Below, piece after piece: positions 9,661 to 18,565 of a DNA stretch of 64,000 nucleotides. Source of the DNA: Staphylococcus xylosus NJ (GTDB taxonomy: Bacteria; Bacillota; Bacilli; Staphylococcales; Staphylococcaceae). The DNA lies in NCBI RefSeq assembly GCF_000338275.1, contig NZ_ANMR01000034.1, forward strand, positions 62,001 to 126,000. The letters run 5' to 3'. Under the pieces are notes generated by a model. That model made no database searches. It saw only the letters and a list, made by a program, of their open reading frames with translations, and had not been told where the DNA came from. The number at the start of each line of letters is the position of its first letter. Positions within the stretch are counted from its first letter, which is position 1. The position numbers were made by a program, and so were the translations under genes.

Positions 9661-9690
9661 AAAAAGACCACTGTTTTGTGGCCTTTTTAA
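9661..9690 (-). terminator. Terminator of the PfoR-like PTS gene
   Basis: Imperfect hairpin AAAAAGGCCAC/GTGGTCTTTTT around an ACAAAACA loop on the minus strand, T-rich on both sides. It lies about 85 bases past the stop codon of the PTS IIC-like gene. Confidence 0.7.
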
Positions 9691-9773
9691 TATACTTTAT
9701 TATTTTATCCAACATTCAAAACATTACATTATATTACAAAAACAACTATACATTTTAAACGTTATATATAATT

Positions 9774-10817
9774 TTACGCCAAGAATTTAAAAATTTCTCT
9801 ATCATATAATTTCAACGTTTTCATATAAAATGTATTTATCAAATAGCCCATTACAAATGGAACTACAAAAAACGCAATAAATACGTATATTAAAGTTAAT
9901 AATACTGAATGTTCCATAAATCTAAATGCACTTATTGGTCCAACAAGCCCAATAATTCCAAAACCTGCTGATTCTTTTGTTCCACCAATTCCTATGAGCG
10001 CACCAACAAAACCAGTGATTAGCGCATTTGAAAAGATTGGAAGTAAAATAATAGGATGCCTTACCATATTAGGTATCATCATTTTCACACCACCTAAAAA
10101 GATTGTCAGAGGTACGCCTGCTCTATTTACCTTTAACGTCCCTGCAACTAATGCACCTTCACATGCCACAATCCCAAGTGAAGCAGAACCAGCCGCTAGA
10201 CCACTAATACCTATAGCTAATGCAGTTGCTACAGTTGATATAGGTGAAATAATTATAAAACTAAATACTAATGCAATAAGCATAGACATTAATACTGGTT
10301 GCAATTCTGTAAATGTATTGACTAAATTACCAATACCAGTTGTAATCATTTGGACATATGGCAATATAAGTACGCCAATAAAGCTAGCTATGACACCGAC
10401 AATGGTCGGCAGAATAATTAACGTTAAACTACCAAATCTTTCTCCAACGACTAATATTAAAAATACAGCAATTGCTGCAGTGATCATTGTGTTAATAAGA
10501 TCTCCAACACCTACAAGCATCCAAGCACCATCTTTAAATTGCGCTGCGCCACTCCCCACAAAAGCAGAGCTCGCCACAACAGCTGTTGCTAAAGGTGATA
10601 AATTGAACCGCATTGCTATAAGTGCACCAACTAATAATGGTACAGTAAATTGAATACTTTCTACTACTTGTAATAATGTTTGAAAAAGCTGGTACTTAGG
10701 AGCGAAAAGTTTAAATAGTTCCCCTAAGATAGCATTAGGTATTAACCCTGCTACTATGGCAATTGCTACACCAGATAGTACATTATATAAAAATTGTTTT
10801 GGACTTACTTTAATCAT
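9774..10817 (-). CDS. PfoR-like PTS EIIC-family membrane protein
   Basis: Polytopic membrane protein of 347 residues with about ten hydrophobic segments. It belongs to the PTS_EIIC_2/PfoR group, which staphylococcal genomes often label regulatory protein PfoR. It has only the IIC-like part, with no IIA or IIB domain in it or beside it, so sugar transport through the PTS is unproven. Alternating glycine-rich loops such as IGISGLAAGSASLG and ALIGIGGTKESAGFG are typical of the group. The gene is monocistronic, with its own terminator downstream and 230 bases to the next gene. The role is not known; substrate-free sensing or transport of a small solute are both possible. Confidence 0.75.
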   Translation of the reverse strand: MIKVSPKQFLYNVLSGVAIAIVAGLIPNAILGELFKLFAPKYQLFQTLLQVVESIQFTVPLLVGALIAMRFNLSPLATAVVASSAFVGSGAAQFKDGAWMLVGVGDLINTMITAAIAVFLILVVGERFGSLTLIILPTIVGVIASFIGVLILPYVQMITTGIGNLVNTFTELQPVLMSMLIALVFSFIIISPISTVATALAIGISGLAAGSASLGIVACEGALVAGTLKVNRAGVPLTIFLGGVKMMIPNMVRHPIILLPIFSNALITGFVGALIGIGGTKESAGFGIIGLVGPISAFRFMEHSVLLTLIYVFIAFFVVPFVMGYLINTFYMKTLKLYDREIFKFLA

Positions 10818-10966
10818 AGAAGTTCCCCCTAAGCTGAAATAAATACTAATATATCATATTTTCTTAATTTTCAGAATATTATTCCTGTATTTTCCTCAAA
10901 TATTTTTATATCAAATTAACAATTAAAATTTCACAACTATGATTAAAATATTACAGCATAAAAAAA

Positions 10967-11010
10967 TAGGTAGCCCAAATCGAAATTTTAAATTCGCTTT
11001 CGGCTACCTA
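10967..11010 (-). terminator. Terminator of the PTPS-like gene
   Basis: Arms 10967-10975 and 11002-11010 (TAGGTAGCC and complement), followed on the minus strand by six T, 40 bases past the stop codon of the PTPS-like gene. Confidence 0.8.
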
Positions 11011-11050
11011 CTTCTATATATAATTAACATGTTTTCATAATCAATAAATT

Positions 11051-11479
11051 TTAGTGTTTCATTAAATTTGTTGTTAGTACCAGCCCTTGAGATGCTGTTT
11101 CAAAAAATTCCAATTTTTGCAATTGGGTTTCCTTAGGTAAACTTTTTTCAAATTGTTCCCATATCCATATAGCAATATTTTCAGCAGTTGTATTCATTTC
11201 GGGTAGTGTGTCATTTACCAACTGACCATCTAAATACGGTTCAATTTCTGTTTGGTATAATTTATCTACTTCATTGAAATCTAATGCTAAACCATATTTA
11301 TCTATATCTGATAAAATCTCAATATTAAATTGATATTGTTGATCTTCTAGGTCTTTATGCACTGTATTTGTAAAATAAATTCGATTATCACAAGTGAATT
11401 TATAATAATTCTTTATCAAAACTTGACCATTGCGATATTTAAACTGGCCAGGTGGTTGAATATGATCAAATTTAGTCAT
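11051..11479 (-). CDS. 6-pyruvoyl-tetrahydropterin synthase-like protein, zinc ligands apparently lost
   Basis: Protein of 142 residues that resembles PTPS/QueD in its second half, where GLALDFNEVDKL and the later NTTAENIAIWIWEQF match the family's MDF and TAEN-IW motifs. In active enzymes a histidine in the first strand and an HGH motif bind zinc. Here the matching region reads HKDLEDQQYQFNIEIL, with no HxH, so catalysis as in QueD looks unlikely. The ATG at 11479 follows AGGAGTG; the upstream in-frame start is inside the leader. In staphylococci it neighbours the PfoR-like gene. No queuosine or folate gene is near. Function is unknown. Confidence 0.7.
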   Translation of the reverse strand: MTKFDHIQPPGQFKYRNGQVLIKNYYKFTCDNRIYFTNTVHKDLEDQQYQFNIEILSDIDKYGLALDFNEVDKLYQTEIEPYLDGQLVNDTLPEMNTTAENIAIWIWEQFEKSLPKETQLQKLEFFETASQGLVLTTNLMKH

Positions 11480-11616
11480 TACGATCACTCCTATAGTCAT
11501 TTTTATTAATATACCCTTTTATAGAACAAGTACATACTTATCTATAAATGTTTCTTATTCAATTTTTAAAGGTAATGATAAAACTAATTAGATAAATATT
11601 GGAGGAGATTTATTAT

Positions 11617-11970
11617 ATGACGGTATATATTCAAAGAATTTATGAAGACAAACAGCAAGAAGGCTTACGGATACTCGTAGATCGCGTATGGCCAAGAGGT
11701 GTAGCTAAGGACGATGCAAATTTAGATCATTGGATCAAAGAAGTGGCGCCAACTTCTGAATTAAGAAAATGGTTTAACCATGATCCCAAGTTATATGCTG
11801 CTTTTAAAGAAAAGTACGAGAAAGAACTTCGCGAAAATATTAGCCAAAAACAAGCATTTGAAGAATTGCAAAATAAAGTTTCTGAGACTGATAAAGATAT
11901 CATTTTATTATTTGCCGCTAAAGATAAAAAACATAATCAAGCTGTTGTGCTTCAAGCGTTATTACAGTAA
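11617..11970 (+). CDS. DUF488 (YeaO-like) family protein
   Basis: Small cytoplasmic protein of 117 residues with the DUF488 hallmark RILVDRVWPRG near residue 20 and LDHWIKEVAPTSELRKWFNHD following it. No biochemical function is established for the family. The start is the ATG at 11617 behind GGAGGAGATTTATT; the frame can be extended upstream by six codons, but that start lacks a ribosome site. It is monocistronic and convergent with the M23 peptidase gene, sharing a bidirectional terminator. Confidence 0.82.
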   Translation: MTVYIQRIYEDKQQEGLRILVDRVWPRGVAKDDANLDHWIKEVAPTSELRKWFNHDPKLYAAFKEKYEKELRENISQKQAFEELQNKVSETDKDIILLFAAKDKKHNQAVVLQALLQ

Positions 11971-11997
11971 ACAACTATAATTAAAATAAATGAACGT

Positions 11998-12047
11998 AAA
12001 ACTACCGTTTACCCTATCAGAACCTTAGGGTAAGCGGTAGTTTTTTT
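11998..12047. terminator. Bidirectional terminator between DUF488 and M23 peptidase genes
   Basis: Hairpin with arms AAACTACCG(T)TTACCCT and AGGGTAAGCGGTAGTTT, followed by seven T on the plus strand and an A-rich mirror on the other side. Confidence 0.85.
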
Positions 12048-12071
12048 ATGATGTCACAATATACACTCTAG

Positions 12072-12656
12072 TTATTTTAGTTCATATAAACTTTTCTCAC
12101 CATCTGGTAATTTTTCAACAAAATCTTTAGGGTCTTCTGCATAGTCATTACCGATGCCACCATTCATTCTCTGAAAATGAAGGTGAGACCCAGTAGTTTG
12201 TTCTCCTGTATTACCAGAAAGTGCAATTACATCTCCCGCTTGTACATTGTCTCCTACTTTAACTTTAAATTGATTTAAATGCATATACCATTGGTGATAC
12301 TGTCCGTTCGTTTCAGCTATTTGCACTACTTTGCCACCTAAGTCATTCTCAAATGTGCGAGTAACCTTGCCATCTGTTGCGGCTTTAACCGGCGTATCTT
12401 CAGGCAAATCATAATCTATCCCATAATGTTTCCCATCAAAACCACTAAACTCATATTTACCAAAATTTTCTGTTTCTCTGCTTCGATCAAAAAAATCTGT
12501 ATAAGATGTCGATCGGTCATTTTTATTATTTTGGTTACTGATTTCTGAAAAATTTTCATTTATACTTTTTTGTATATAATCCATATTCGCCATCAAGAAA
12601 ATAAATGGAACGATTATAATGATTAATAGCACAATTGTTTTCAACGTATTTTTCAC
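12072..12656 (-). CDS. Membrane-anchored M23 family metallopeptidase
   Basis: Peptidoglycan endopeptidase-type protein (LytM/M23 fold) of about 194 residues. A single hydrophobic segment at about residues 7-24 anchors or exports it, followed by an Asn/Ser-rich linker. The catalytic domain has zinc ligands H77 and D81 in HYGIDYD, H126 in WYMHL, and H158/H160 in SHLHF, so it looks active. A GTG at 12656 lies nine bases after AAAGGTG and is preferred over the GTG at 12668, which overlaps that ribosome site. The gene is alone. Likely role is cell-wall remodelling, with the exact cut site unknown. Confidence 0.82.
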   Translation of the reverse strand: MKNTLKTIVLLIIIIVPFIFLMANMDYIQKSINENFSEISNQNNKNDRSTSYTDFFDRSRETENFGKYEFSGFDGKHYGIDYDLPEDTPVKAATDGKVTRTFENDLGGKVVQIAETNGQYHQWYMHLNQFKVKVGDNVQAGDVIALSGNTGEQTTGSHLHFQRMNGGIGNDYAEDPKDFVEKLPDGEKSLYELK

Positions 12657-12916
12657 TAAATGAATCACCTTTTAAATAGTTATTATTAGTTCATAAGTAT
12701 ACTTTTTATAGTCCCAAAAAACTAATAATCCGCTTAAAAAGAACCTCATACTTTAGTTTGACGTAAAAATTGAGAGGGAAATGCAGTTTCTTATTTTCGC
12801 TTCCACAATTAACTCAAAACTACGCAATTATTATTTTACATGGTATTATAGCGCAACCAAACGGTGTGCATACAACATCCATGTAAGTTTTCATTATTTA
12901 TATCTATATTTAAAAG

Positions 12917-13861
12917 TTATTGGTCATCACTATAACTTTTAAGTATGTCTTCCATTAATGTCCATACGCGTTCAACATTTACAGCAGTCGCAAAATAAGC
13001 ATTTTTTTCCTTATTTGTAATATTATTTAAATCAACAGCCATCGTTCCATAGGTAAGCGCACTTTGGTGCTCGATATCAACATGTGTTTGTTGCATTGTA
13101 AATAAATCAGGCTGCAACAAATACAAAATTGTACAAGCATCATGTATAGGCCCTCCATCCATATTAAAGTGTGTTTTATATGTAGATTTAAAGAATTCTA
13201 AAAGTTCTACAACAAATTTTGCAATTTGATTGTCGATTGCTTTGAACCTATTGATAATGGCATCGTTTGCCAATACTTGATGCGTTACATCTAAGCCAAA
13301 CACGTTGATAGGTACGCCACAGTCAAATACACGTTTGGCCGCTTCAGCATCAACCCAAATATTAAATTCTGCAGTAGGTGTCCAATTTCCAAAGGTTCCT
13401 CCACCCATAATCGTTATAGAATCTATATATTGCGTAATACTCGGCTCTTTAATTAAAGCCGTTGCAATATTCGTTAAAGGGCCTGTAGCCACTAGCGTTA
13501 CAGGTTCCTCACTATGTTTTAGTGTTTCAATTATTACATCAGCGGCATGACTTTGCGTTGGTTTCAACGAAGGTACTTCTGGTAATTTTGGACCATCTAA
13601 TCCACTATTACCATGTATTTGTGATGCAAATGAAGCTGGCTTAATCAGTGGTCTTGTAGCACCGACAGATACACTAATATCTCCTCTTCCCATTACTTCC
13701 AATACGTTTAAAGCATTTTTGGTATTTTTTTCAACTGATTGATTACCAGCCACTGTTGTTACAGCCAATATATCTAACGTACTATTTTTAGCTCCTGCTA
13801 ATATTAACGCAATCGCGTCATCATGACCTGGATCACAATCCATAATAATTTTTTTACTCAT
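12917..13861 (-). CDS. Ribonucleoside hydrolase (IunH/Rih family)
   Basis: Hydrolyses the N-glycosidic bond of nucleosides to base and ribose, 314 residues. The calcium-binding family signature DCDPGHDDAIAL is at the N-terminus. VATGPLTNIA and the later HDACTILYLL segment also fit nucleoside hydrolases. The ATG at 13861 follows TGGAGTGAAGAAT. It lies 56 bases downstream of an amino acid permease gene on the same strand with no terminator between, so they may be cotranscribed. Preference for uridine, inosine or other nucleosides cannot be told from sequence. Confidence 0.88.
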   Translation of the reverse strand: MSKKIIMDCDPGHDDAIALILAGAKNSTLDILAVTTVAGNQSVEKNTKNALNVLEVMGRGDISVSVGATRPLIKPASFASQIHGNSGLDGPKLPEVPSLKPTQSHAADVIIETLKHSEEPVTLVATGPLTNIATALIKEPSITQYIDSITIMGGGTFGNWTPTAEFNIWVDAEAAKRVFDCGVPINVFGLDVTHQVLANDAIINRFKAIDNQIAKFVVELLEFFKSTYKTHFNMDGGPIHDACTILYLLQPDLFTMQQTHVDIEHQSALTYGTMAVDLNNITNKEKNAYFATAVNVERVWTLMEDILKSYSDDQ

Positions 13862-13917
13862 ATTCTTCACTCCAATCATAAAAATACATGCCGTGTATAT
13901 TTCAAAGTTAAAAGTTA

Positions 13918-15270
13918 TTAGACTGCATGTTTTTTGTACTGTCTATACATAATTGCAAGCACAACTAACCACAATGGCGCAAAGATTACACCTATTCGTG
14001 TTTCTGGATTTACAAATAATACACAAAAAATAAAAGCAAAAAATATGATGATACATAATGCCATTACTTTACCACCAGGCATTTTAAATTTACTTCCTTT
14101 ATGCAAATCAGGTCGAGCTCGTGTATATCTATAATACGCAATCATAATCAATGTCCATAAAAATATGTTTAGTACTGTTGAAACAGTACTAATATAAACG
14201 AATACAGTTGTCGCATTAGGTATAAAATAATTTAGTAGTACTGCAAAAAGCAATAATATACATGTCACTAAAATTGCTGTAACAGGTACACCTCTACGAT
14301 TCGTTACTTGGAACTTAGGTGGCGCTTGTTTTCTATCTGCTAATCCAAACAATGTTCTACTATTTGCAAATATCCCACTATTACAAGCAGATGCCGCTGC
14401 AGTTAATACAACAAAATTAATAATCCCTGCAGCAAATGGGATACCGACTAACGCAAAAACTTTAACAAATGGACTGCTATCTGGATCTAATTGATTCCAA
14501 GGTATAATAGAAATAATAATTGCTAGAGCACCGATGTAAAATATTAGAATTCTAAATGGTACATTATTAATAGCCTGTGGAATAGTTTTATGAGGATTTT
14601 TAGTTTCTCCTGCTGTAATTCCAATCATTTCAATACCAAGGAAAGAAAAAATCGCCATCTGGAATGACATTAAAAATCCAGATATACCGTTGGGAAAAAT
14701 CCCTCCATTATTGTAAATATTAGAAACACTTGCATGCCCAAATGGCGTTTGATAAGCCATTACAATCATAACAATACCTATAATAATCAATGCGATGATA
14801 GTAACAACTTTAATAATAGCAAACCAAAATTCTAATTCTCCAAACAATCTCGTACTTAGTAAATTGAATGACATTAGCAATAAGACACAAGCTAATGCCG
14901 ATAACCAATTTGGAATTTCTGGATACCAAAATGATACATATTTAGCTACGGCTGTAACCTCTGCCATACCGGAAATAATCCATGTTAACCAATAAGTCCA
15001 ACCAGTAATAAAACCAGCGAGCGGCCCAACATATTCATTTGTTATATCCGCAAATGAATTGAATTTTGTATCTGAAAGTAACATTTCCCCCATAGCCCTC
15101 ATAAACATAAATAAGGCAAATCCTACGATAATATATGTTAGTAAAATTGAAGGACCTGCCAAACTAATAGACTGTCCAGCTCCTAAGAACAGACCTGTAC
15201 CTATTGCACCACCAATAGCAATTAATTGTATATGCCTATTACTTAACTCTCTCTTTAATCTGTCTGCCAT
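13918..15270 (-). CDS. Amino acid permease, CycA/AapA-like (D-serine/D-alanine/glycine type)
   Basis: Proton-coupled amino acid importer of the APC superfamily, 450 residues and about twelve membrane segments. The N-terminal motif LKRELSNRHIQLIAIGGAIG, followed by TGLFLGAG, is typical of the CycA/AapA/GabP subgroup, and GITAGETKNPHKTIPQAIN is the conserved loop. The ATG at 15270 is preceded by AGGAAC; longer frames lack a ribosome site. The nucleoside hydrolase gene follows downstream, suggesting a joint nutrient scavenging transcript. A cre-like sequence 175 bases upstream suggests CcpA control. Substrate is an inference by subgroup. Confidence 0.82.
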   Translation of the reverse strand: MADRLKRELSNRHIQLIAIGGAIGTGLFLGAGQSISLAGPSILLTYIIVGFALFMFMRAMGEMLLSDTKFNSFADITNEYVGPLAGFITGWTYWLTWIISGMAEVTAVAKYVSFWYPEIPNWLSALACVLLLMSFNLLSTRLFGELEFWFAIIKVVTIIALIIIGIVMIVMAYQTPFGHASVSNIYNNGGIFPNGISGFLMSFQMAIFSFLGIEMIGITAGETKNPHKTIPQAINNVPFRILIFYIGALAIIISIIPWNQLDPDSSPFVKVFALVGIPFAAGIINFVVLTAAASACNSGIFANSRTLFGLADRKQAPPKFQVTNRRGVPVTAILVTCILLLFAVLLNYFIPNATTVFVYISTVSTVLNIFLWTLIMIAYYRYTRARPDLHKGSKFKMPGGKVMALCIIIFFAFIFCVLFVNPETRIGVIFAPLWLVVLAIMYRQYKKHAV

Positions 15271-15626
15271 AGTTCCTAACCCCTTAACCTTGAAATATGC
15301 GCACATTTCTATTTTACTACTTTTTCACTTGAACAAGAACGTTACACCAAATTCACATTAAAAGTGTATTAACATGCTTTTAGCAAATAATTTCTCCTAT
15401 TATATTTACTATTAACTCAATAATAAAAAAGTTAAATCACTTTATGTATACGCTTACATAATATCACAATCATAAATCAACTATATTCATATTTCAACTT
15501 AAATTATTTTTTAAAAAGTTTTTTATACAATATTTATATCGCACCCATAAATATTCTCCTCTTGCTTATATTATAAAAACTGTTAAATTAAAAATATTAA
15601 CTTATACATATCTGAGGGGGGATTTG
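15271..15626. other. Divergent intergenic region with a cre-like site
   Basis: Very AT-rich, about 356 bases between the permease and the EmrE-type exporter. No reading frame or RNA motif was seen. The only recognised element is the cre-like palindrome at 15445-15458. Confidence 0.35.
15445..15458. promoter_or_regulatory. cre-like CcpA site
   Basis: TGTATACGCTTACA matches the catabolite-responsive consensus TGWAANCGNTNWCA at 13 of 14 positions. It lies between the divergent amino acid permease and exporter genes. Confidence 0.5.
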
Positions 15627-16598
15627 ATGCGCGCGATTTTTATAGGTATTCTCGGAGCATTATTTTTTTCAATCACTTTTATACTAAATCATTCTATGGC
15701 AAGTAGTGGTGGAAATTGGTTATTTAGTGCTTCATTACGTTTTATATTTATGTTCCCATTTCTTTTTATTTTTGTTTATATTAAAAAAAGACATGGATAC
15801 ATACTTGAACATATTAAAAAGTACTTTTTACAATGGTTACTTTGGAGTACTCTTGGTTTCGTCTTTTTCTATATTCCCATTACATTTGTCTCCAATTACA
15901 GCCCAGGTTGGTTGATATCAGCAACATGGCAACTAACAATTATATGTGGTTTATTACTTGCACCTTTATTTTATGAATATATTCAGTTTGATAAACAATT
16001 AATTAAAGTTAGAGAACGTATTTCTTGGCGCTCTGTTAGTACTTCTAGCGTTATGGTGTTTGGTGTCGTGTTAGTTCAAATACCTCAAATTACGTCCATA
16101 GAAATGCAAACCTTTGTTCTCTCTGTTGTTCCACTTATCGTTGGAGCTTTCAGTTATCCGTTGGGTAACCGTAAAATGATGGAACTTGTAGATAATGAAT
16201 TAACAACAATTGAACGTATTTATGGTATGACCTTAGTCACGTTACCTATCTGGATTATTATCTTTGTAATCGGTGTTTTTAAAAGTGGATTCCCTTCTTC
16301 TAATCAAGTATTACAAACTTTTTTAGTCGCTATATTTTCTGGTATCATCGCGACTACACTCTTTTTCTATGCTACAAATTTAGTAAAAAACAACCAAGCT
16401 AAATTAGCTGCTGTTGAAGCAACTCAAGCTACTGAAATAATCTTTACACTCATTGGTGAAATGTTATTTCTGGGGTTACCTTTACCCGATCCTATTAGTA
16501 TTATTGGTATCATTATTATCACATTAGGTATTTTTGTTTATAGCTTTATGAATGCCAAAATTAGAGAAAACAATAGTGATATTCAAAAATTCAGATAA
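15627..16598 (+). CDS. EmrE-type multidrug resistance efflux family transporter (DMT superfamily)
   Basis: Inner membrane protein of 323 residues with about ten hydrophobic segments, matching the long multidrug resistance efflux transporter group of the drug/metabolite superfamily. The start ATG at 15627 follows GAGGGGGGATTTG, and a TTG directly before it is less likely. LAAVEATQATEIIFTLIGE in the C-terminal half is the characteristic EamA-like segment. The TetR-like regulator gene lies 180 bases downstream on the same strand, so it may control this exporter, but no operator was recognised. Substrate unknown. Confidence 0.75.
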   Translation: MRAIFIGILGALFFSITFILNHSMASSGGNWLFSASLRFIFMFPFLFIFVYIKKRHGYILEHIKKYFLQWLLWSTLGFVFFYIPITFVSNYSPGWLISATWQLTIICGLLLAPLFYEYIQFDKQLIKVRERISWRSVSTSSVMVFGVVLVQIPQITSIEMQTFVLSVVPLIVGAFSYPLGNRKMMELVDNELTTIERIYGMTLVTLPIWIIIFVIGVFKSGFPSSNQVLQTFLVAIFSGIIATTLFFYATNLVKNNQAKLAAVEATQATEIIFTLIGEMLFLGLPLPDPISIIGIIIITLGIFVYSFMNAKIRENNSDIQKFR

Positions 16599-16779
16599 TG
16601 TATCAAATCATATCAATGTATACTATTTCGTCACATTTTCAAAAATGACTAATAAAATATAATGAACACTATATCTACAATTTGAACTAAACAGTCACAT
16701 TGACATTCTTATTTGAAAGCAAGATAATTTATATCAAATAGCATTGCTAGTGATATAAATTAAAGGAGGTTCAAGGTCA

Positions 16780-17343
16780 ATGCCGACAACTCATGTTGAC
16801 CCAAGAATTACCAGAACTAAAAAATTATTAATGGATGCCTTCCGAGCTATAGCAAAAGAAAAGAAACTTCAATCCATAACAGTGAAAGACATTACAGACC
16901 GTGCAACTGTTAATCGTGCGACGTTCTATGCTCATTTTTATGATAAATATGACATCATGGATTATACATTATCAGAAACTTTACTTAAAAACTTAAATTA
17001 TTCATTAAATGTATCAACGGAACTCAATGAAGAAACGCTATGTAAAAGTTTTATTACTATCACAAGCTATATTCAAGAGACTCATAACGAATGCAAATTA
17101 AATAGTGAAGCTTATGGTCAAGTTGTAGAAAAAAAAGTAAAAGAAGAATTAGAGGATATCTTTCTAACACTGCTAGTACAACAACACGTTAACGAAAATC
17201 GTGAAACGCTTGCTACAACTGCGAGGTTCTTGTCTTGGGGGCTTTATGGAACAGCTAAGCATTGGTTCCATACGAGTCAATTACCAGCACAAACGTATAT
17301 TAAACAAGCACTTCCTTTCTTAATGAACCAAAATACTAATTAA
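16780..17343 (+). CDS. TetR/AcrR family transcriptional regulator
   Basis: DNA-binding repressor-type protein of 187 residues. The N-terminal helix-turn-helix spans about residues 10-60 and includes SITVKDITDRATVNRATFYAHF, cut here in spirit to the recognised TVNRATFYAHF core. The C-terminal part is the TetR_C domain common in low-GC Gram-positives. AGGAGGTTCAAGGTCA precedes the ATG. It is followed by a strong terminator. The nearby EmrE-type exporter upstream is the most likely local target; ligand and operator are unknown. Confidence 0.85.
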   Translation: MPTTHVDPRITRTKKLLMDAFRAIAKEKKLQSITVKDITDRATVNRATFYAHFYDKYDIMDYTLSETLLKNLNYSLNVSTELNEETLCKSFITITSYIQETHNECKLNSEAYGQVVEKKVKEELEDIFLTLLVQQHVNENRETLATTARFLSWGLYGTAKHWFHTSQLPAQTYIKQALPFLMNQNTN

Positions 17344-17352
17344 ATATATTTA

Positions 17353-17405
17353 AAGAGCGGAGCTATAAAATCAAATGATATTTTTGATTTTATAGCTCCG
17401 CTTTA
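17353..17405. terminator. Bidirectional terminator between TetR gene and glutamyl endopeptidase
   Basis: Arms 17357-17373 and 17385-17401 (GCGGAGCTATAAAATCA and complement) are perfectly paired over 17 bases with A/T-rich flanks on both sides. Confidence 0.8.
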
Positions 17406-17471
17406 TATTTTATACTGTAATTTAAATATCACATTACATTTTCAAACATATCAGATGTATTTTTTAATTCT

Positions 17472-18263
17472 TTATTCTCTATTTTCATTTATAAAATCTA
17501 ACACTTTACCTGTTATCGCCACTGCGCTATTACTTTCACCCTCAATACCACCTTGATGCAATCCAATAACTTCATTATTTTCATTAAAGAGTGGTGAACC
17601 AGAATTACCACCATAAGTACTCGCATCATATGTAAGTATATTACTATTATTAGCTAAAATTTCTCCTTTACTTTCCCACATTGTCGCTAGTGACTTATCT
17701 CCAGGATACCCAGTAACCGTTATAGGTTCGCCTTCACTAACATTTGAAGCATCTTGTAACGTTGCTGGTTGAACAACATCACCTACTGATTGACCGTTTT
17801 TATTTTCATTAAAATGAACAACCACTAAATCTTCCTCACCAGGGTATGCTTTTATTTCTTTTTCAGTAAAAGTACCATTAGGAAATGTATTAGCATCTTT
17901 GGCAGCTGGTGCAAAGGTCATGTTGCCATCTGAAAGGTCTGCAACATGCTTATTCGTTAACACCGTATTCTTATCTATTACAACACCTGTCGCGATATTG
18001 TTTCCAATATTGATATAACCAATAGATTGATAATGTCCACTGTTTGTATTTTCAATTTGTGTTCTATCTTCGTTGGGTAATATAACTCTTGGCATTGCTT
18101 TGTTTTCAGCAGGACGTTCTGCTGTATTTTGCGTTGCTTCAGTACTCTGTGCTGTAGCATTAGTACTCTGAGCATCAACCTTACTATCACTATTAAACAT
18201 TGCTAATGACAATACAGCGATAAAAGCACATGAGATACTATTAATTAATATTCTTTTCAACAT
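17472..18263 (-). CDS. Glutamyl endopeptidase, V8-like secreted serine protease
   Basis: Extracellular trypsin-fold protease expected to cut after glutamate, 263 residues as a preproenzyme. A signal peptide covers about residues 1-31, then a Gln/Thr/Asn/Ala-rich propeptide ends at about R59. The mature chain would begin V60-ILPNEDR, the same N-terminus as S. aureus V8 protease. The triad is H106 (TNKHV), D145 (EEDLVVV) and S221 (GNSGSP). T216 and H236, with the amino group of V60, match the V8 pocket for glutamate. The V8 repeat tail is absent and no staphostatin or second protease gene is adjacent, unlike the sspABC operon. Homologous to sspA/gseA; which ortholog is uncertain. Confidence 0.92.
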   Translation of the reverse strand: MLKRILINSISCAFIAVLSLAMFNSDSKVDAQSTNATAQSTEATQNTAERPAENKAMPRVILPNEDRTQIENTNSGHYQSIGYINIGNNIATGVVIDKNTVLTNKHVADLSDGNMTFAPAAKDANTFPNGTFTEKEIKAYPGEEDLVVVHFNENKNGQSVGDVVQPATLQDASNVSEGEPITVTGYPGDKSLATMWESKGEILANNSNILTYDASTYGGNSGSPLFNENNEVIGLHQGGIEGESNSAVAITGKVLDFINENRE

Positions 18264-18565
18264 AAATTAACCCTCCAATAAAATATAAATCTCTTCTTCA
18301 ATTTAAAGAATTTTCTAAAAATAATCAAATTATATTATATTTTAAATTTCTTTACAAAAAATCATTTCATTATACATAGAATAATTTATATTCATTAAAT
18401 AAAGATTTTACGTATTTAAGCAACATTTATGATTATGTGTTGTTTACACGATATATGCATAAACATGTTGTTTGCTATAATTAGAAACACGTTATACAAT
18501 ATAACTATGCAACAGGTGTTAGTTAGACGATTCGTGTTGTAAATTAAAAGTTAGGAGGGATAGAC
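18264..18565. other. Divergent non-coding gap
   Basis: About 300 AT-rich bases between the protease and the monooxygenase genes. A TATAAT at 18476-18481 could be the -10 of the plus-strand gene but has no convincing -35. Repeated TGTTGTTT words occur around 18439-18474. No reading frame was supported. Confidence 0.3.

Noticed and set aside
9994..10653. 219-codon plus-strand frame
   Set aside because: Antisense shadow of the PfoR-like membrane protein gene; low-complexity composition typical of reverse-read hydrophobic genes.
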